Below, one piece after another: positions 6,692 to 9,254 of a DNA stretch of 9,254 bases. The position numbers were made by a program, and so were the translations under genes. The stretch comes from Autumnicola edwardsiae (GTDB taxonomy: Bacteria; Bacteroidota; Bacteroidia; Flavobacteriales; Flavobacteriaceae): contig NZ_JAVRHP010000113.1 in NCBI RefSeq assembly GCF_031846505.1, positions 1 to 9,254 on the forward strand, written 5' to 3'. Under the pieces are notes generated by a model, which was not told the origin of the DNA, made no database searches, and worked only from the letters and a program-made list of their open reading frames with translations. How positions within the stretch are numbered: position 1 is the stretch's first letter; each line of letters starts with the position of its first letter.

Positions 6692-6712
6692 TTTCATTTA
6701 AAGCAAATGAAA
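6692..6712 (+). repeat. Perfect 8-bp inverted repeat upstream of the oxidoreductase
   Basis: TTTCATTT (6692-6699) and AAATGAAA (6705-6712) are exact reverse complements around a five-base spacer AAAGC. It lies 40 bases before the ATG at 6753. It could be a regulator-binding site or a weak AT-rich hairpin in the leader; there is no T-run after it, so it is not a terminator. The strand shown is that of the downstream gene. Confidence 0.4.
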
Positions 6713-6752
6713 ATGGACTGAGAAATTACTAACATCTATACAACGCTGTTCC

Positions 6753-8216
6753 ATGAAGAAAAAGGAGGCATCCAGCCCAAACTCCAGAAGAAATTTTTTA
6801 AAAAGTACTGCACTTGCCACGGCAGGAATTACTTTTATCCCAAGACATGTTATGGGTGGTCCCGGTTTTCTTGCTCCCAGTGATAAACTGGTAGTAGCAG
6901 GAATAGGTGTAGGTGGTAAAGGTGAAAGTGACATCCATAACTTCGCCAAAACCGGAAAAGCCGATATTGGCTTTTTGTGTGATGTGGACGACCGCCGCGC
7001 GGCCGATTCCATTGCCCGTTTTCCGAAAGCGAAGTATTACAAGGATTACAGGGAAATGCTGGACAAGGAGTCCAAGAATTTTGATGCTGTTTCCATTTCT
7101 ACACCAGATCACAACCATGCCGTACAAACAATGGCGGCCATGGATTTGGGAAAACATGTATATGTTCAAAAGCCATTAACGCACGATATTTATGAAGCCC
7201 GAAAGTTAACTGAAGGTGCCACGCGAAACCGGGTAGTAACTCAAATGGGAAACCAGGGAGCATCTGGGGATGGAGTGAGAAAAATGATGGAGTGGTATGA
7301 TGCAGATCTTATAGGAAAAGTACATACCGTTTACGTGTGGACAGACCGGCCGGTATGGCCGCAGGGAATTCCATGGCCGGAGCAGGGAAATGCTTCTGTA
7401 CCAAAAGAGCTGGACTGGGATTTATGGTTAGGAACAGCTCCCTATAAAGAATACATTAGCGGGTTGGTTCCCTTCAACTGGCGTGGCTGGTGGGATTACG
7501 GCACAGGTGCACTGGGTGACATGGGCTGCCATTTAATTGAACCTCCGTACCGGGTTTTGGATCTCAAATATCCTAAAGATGTACAATGTAGTGTGGGAAG
7601 TGTGTATGTAGATGAATTCCAAAGAGGATATTTTCCTGAAAGTTGCCCTCCTTCAAGTCACGTGACTATGACTTTTCCTGAAAACGAAAAGACAGATGGT
7701 GACGTTACAATGCACTGGATGGATGGCGGAATAAAACCTACACGTCCTGAAGAATTAGGTCCCAATGAAACTTTTGGAGATGGTGGGAACGGAGTACTGT
7801 TTATAGGCACAAAAGGAAAAATGATGTGCAGTACTTATGGCCGTGACCCCAGGTTGCTGCCAACTTCACGAACAGAGACCGTCAACGTTCCGCAGAAAAT
7901 CGAGCGGGTGCCGGGAGGTGAGAGCGGGCACTACGCCCAGTGGGTGGAAGGAGCAATTGCCGGGTACGGAAATAAAAAGATGAGTTCGCCTTTTGAAATT
8001 GCAGGCCCTCTTACAGAAACACTTTTAATTGCCAATCTGGCGTTAAGAGGTGTGGATATTAGAAAACCTTATCAAAATGATGAGGGGCAAACCAGGTACA
8101 ATTATCCGGGAAGGGATATAAAGATGATCTGGGATGCAGATAACATGCGGGTGACCAACCTGGATGAAGCGAATAAATTTGTAAAACGGGACTACCGGGA
8201 CGGCTGGAGTCTGTAA
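6753..8216 (+). CDS. Tat-exported Gfo/Idh/MocA family oxidoreductase
   Basis: The product has 487 residues. The N-terminus carries a twin-arginine signal, SRRNFLK at 11-17, followed by a short hydrophobic stretch (18-30), so it is probably folded with its NAD(P) cofactor and then exported. The Rossmann domain has GIGVGG at 50-55, an acidic strand end CDVDD (76-80) and STPDHNH (116-122). The usual EKP motif is QKP here (139-141), keeping the catalytic-type Lys140; this variant is seen in the exported branch of the family. The C-terminal domain has FNWRGWWDYGTGALGDMGCH (241-260) with Asp256 and His260 as likely active-site residues. Family members oxidise, reduce or redox-isomerise sugars, inositols and glycosides; the substrate here is unknown. 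The next gene follows 11 bases after the stop, suggesting one transcript. Confidence 0.93.
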   Translation: MKKKEASSPNSRRNFLKSTALATAGITFIPRHVMGGPGFLAPSDKLVVAGIGVGGKGESDIHNFAKTGKADIGFLCDVDDRRAADSIARFPKAKYYKDYREMLDKESKNFDAVSISTPDHNHAVQTMAAMDLGKHVYVQKPLTHDIYEARKLTEGATRNRVVTQMGNQGASGDGVRKMMEWYDADLIGKVHTVYVWTDRPVWPQGIPWPEQGNASVPKELDWDLWLGTAPYKEYISGLVPFNWRGWWDYGTGALGDMGCHLIEPPYRVLDLKYPKDVQCSVGSVYVDEFQRGYFPESCPPSSHVTMTFPENEKTDGDVTMHWMDGGIKPTRPEELGPNETFGDGGNGVLFIGTKGKMMCSTYGRDPRLLPTSRTETVNVPQKIERVPGGESGHYAQWVEGAIAGYGNKKMSSPFEIAGPLTETLLIANLALRGVDIRKPYQNDEGQTRYNYPGRDIKMIWDADNMRVTNLDEANKFVKRDYRDGWSL

Positions 8217-8227
8217 AAATCAAGATT

Positions 8228-8680
8228 ATGAAAAAGCTGAAAAACTTGAAATCCCTGTTCCTGAAATCGGTTTTAGGAATTATTTTACTTACATGGGTAG
8301 CAAGTTTTTCAGCTTGTGATTTTATGAATAATGAACCCGATGTGAATTGGGACACTTTATCTGTAACCGCTTCAGCCTATAACTCTCTGGATTACCAGGG
8401 CGAAGGAGATGCGAACATTACCGCCTGGGGAGACACGTTAAAACCCGGTCAAAAGGTTATTGCAGTATCCAGGGATTTGATACGAAGAGGACTGGACTAC
8501 AACACAATGGTAAAAATTGAAGGATTTAAAGGAGAATTTCGGGTGAAAGATAAAATGAATGCCCGGTGGAAAAATAAGATAGATATTTATATGGGGAAAG
8601 ATTCGCAGAAGGCCCGGGAGTTCGGTAGAAAAAAGCTCGAAATTTATTATGTGGTCGAAGAAGAAGCTGCTTCAGAATAA
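8228..8680 (+). CDS. 3D-domain putative lipoprotein
   Basis: The 150-residue product starts with a Lys-rich segment and a hydrophobic stretch (about 10-27) ending in FSAC, so Cys30 could be lipidated; the -3 residue is Phe rather than the usual Leu, Val or Ile, making the lipobox imperfect. Residues about 45-142 form a 3D domain: VTASAYNS (46-53), LKPGQKVIAVSRDLI (71-85), VKDKM (106-110) and IDIYMG (118-123). Asp83, Asp108 and Asp119 are the three candidate aspartates that name the domain, although the first is in AVSRD rather than the common AVD context. 3D domains occur in MltA-type lytic transglycosylases and resuscitation-type factors, so a role in cell-wall glycan binding or cleavage in the periplasm is inferred. 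It follows the oxidoreductase by 11 bases. No clear terminator was found after it. Confidence 0.82.
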   Translation: MKKLKNLKSLFLKSVLGIILLTWVASFSACDFMNNEPDVNWDTLSVTASAYNSLDYQGEGDANITAWGDTLKPGQKVIAVSRDLIRRGLDYNTMVKIEGFKGEFRVKDKMNARWKNKIDIYMGKDSQKAREFGRKKLEIYYVVEEEAASE

Positions 8681-8710
8681 ACAGATTTTTGTTTTAGTAT
8701 TTCCTTCAAA

Positions 8711-8740
8711 TTTTCGCTCTTCCTGTTATTTGTTACCTTG
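8711..8740 (+). promoter_or_regulatory. Weak candidate promoter for the channel-like gene
   Basis: TACCTTG at 8734-8740 keeps TAnnTT of the -7 element, and a TTTT at 8711-8714 lies 19 bases upstream in the place of TTTG. It would start transcription shortly before the ATG at 8764. The match is poor, and read-through from the preceding gene 83 bases away is equally possible. Confidence 0.2.
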
Positions 8741-8763
8741 CAGTAAAACACAAGCTTTTCTAT

Positions 8764-9254
8764 ATGAGATTATTTTTTTTCCTGTTTCTTACCTTTTTTA
8801 TTCTTTCACCAACAAGTAATGCTCAGGATTCTACCGGGGTTGCAGACCAGAGGTTGATAATTGGCATTACAGAAGCCCCTCCATTTATTACAGAAGAAAA
8901 CGGAAATTTTTCAGGATTAAGTATATCTTCCTGGGAGCTGGTAAACGAAAAATTGGGAGCTGAATACGAATTCCGAACCTATAGTTCTTTAAACAAATTA
9001 CTCGGCGGGATTCAGAACAAGGAAGTAGATTTTAGTATTAATCCTATTACTGTTACAGATAACAGGATGCAGATTATGGATTTTTCCCAACCGTATTTTA
9101 TATCAAACACCGGTATAGCTAAAAGGAAAGAACTTGAAATTTGGAACTACATTAAGAATATTGTAAGCTGGAACTTTATTTCTGCAATTCTTATCCTTCT
9201 GGGTGTTATTTTCATTTTCGGGTTTCTTGTATGGATTTTTGAGAGAAAAAAGAA
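8764..9254 (+). CDS. Prokaryotic glutamate-receptor-like channel (SBP_bac_3 plus transmembrane), 5' part
   Basis: An open frame of 163 codons runs off the window edge. Residues 1-20 are a signal peptide with probable cleavage after SNA. Residues about 30-120 are the first lobe of a family-3 solute-binding domain: RLIIGITEAPPFI (30-42), GNFSGLSISSWELV (47-60) and NPITVTDNRMQIMDFSQPYF (93-112). In that last stretch Pro94, Thr96 and Arg101 have the same spacing as the Pro, Thr and Arg that hold the amino-acid ligand in ionotropic glutamate receptors (GluA2 Pro478, Thr480, Arg485). A transmembrane helix follows at about 137-158, ending WIFERKK. A binding lobe interrupted by a membrane helix is the GluR0-type order; a plain binding protein would continue without one. 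The pore loop, second helix and second lobe are outside the window. An alternative is a binding-domain fused membrane sensor. Confidence 0.8.
   Translation, partial: MRLFFFLFLTFFILSPTSNAQDSTGVADQRLIIGITEAPPFITEENGNFSGLSISSWELVNEKLGAEYEFRTYSSLNKLLGGIQNKEVDFSINPITVTDNRMQIMDFSQPYFISNTGIAKRKELEIWNYIKNIVSWNFISAILILLGVIFIFGFLVWIFERKK

Noticed and set aside
6512..6721. Plus-strand open frame of 69 codons between the FKBP and oxidoreductase genes
   Set aside because: It has no recognisable domain and biased AT-rich composition, and it covers the consensus minus-strand promoter of the FKBP gene and the inverted repeat. It is best read as intergenic DNA.
8681..8763. Terminator after the 3D-domain gene
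   Set aside because: The only pairing seen (AAACA with TGTTT) is too short and AT-only to act as an intrinsic terminator, so none was annotated.

Overview
The window looks like chromosomal DNA from a marine or soil-type member of the Flavobacteriia (Bacteroidota). Supporting signs are AT-rich intergenic DNA, few Shine-Dalgarno sites, and promoter-like pairs that fit the Bacteroidota consensus (TTTG, about 19 bases, then TAnnTTTG). The gene families are also typical: a Tat-exported Gfo/Idh/MocA oxidoreductase, a TVP38/TMEM64 protein and a RimK-like ATP-grasp protein with an extra N-terminal domain. No tRNA, rRNA, CRISPR array, insertion sequence or phage gene is visible.

Layout. (1) Positions 1-1351, plus strand: the 3' part of an SdiA-regulated (YjiK-like) beta-propeller gene, then a VTT/TVP38 membrane protein 4 bases later. 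A strong intrinsic terminator closes this unit at 1476-1509. (2) Positions 1595-4961, plus strand: three genes joined by two ATGA stop/start overlaps. They encode an RLAN-ATP-grasp (RimK-like) ligase, a GCS2-type carboxylate-amine ligase and an N-formylglutamate-amidohydrolase-like hydrolase. This is the most interesting part of the window. It has the form of a compact pathway with two ATP-dependent amide-bond-forming enzymes and one amide-cleaving enzyme, and its product is not evident from the sequence. (3) Positions 5023-6507, minus strand: three small stress or protein-quality genes, namely a SlyD-like FKBP prolyl isomerase with its own promoter and terminator, then OsmC and a DUF2267 protein that are probably co-transcribed. 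(4) Positions 6753-8680, plus strand: a Tat-exported Gfo/Idh/MocA oxidoreductase followed 11 bases later by a putative lipoprotein with a 3D (three-aspartate) domain. (5) Positions 8764-9254, plus strand, cut by the window edge: a signal peptide, the first lobe of an amino-acid-binding-protein domain and one transmembrane helix. This is the order expected for a prokaryotic ionotropic-glutamate-receptor-type channel.

How the genes relate. Only the 1595-4961 operon reads as one pathway, with enzyme levels tied by translational coupling. The minus-strand block is a loose stress-protection group. The 6753-8680 pair shares an envelope location but has no obvious biochemical link. The final gene is probably a ligand-gated channel or a related sensor; its pore and second binding lobe lie beyond the window.
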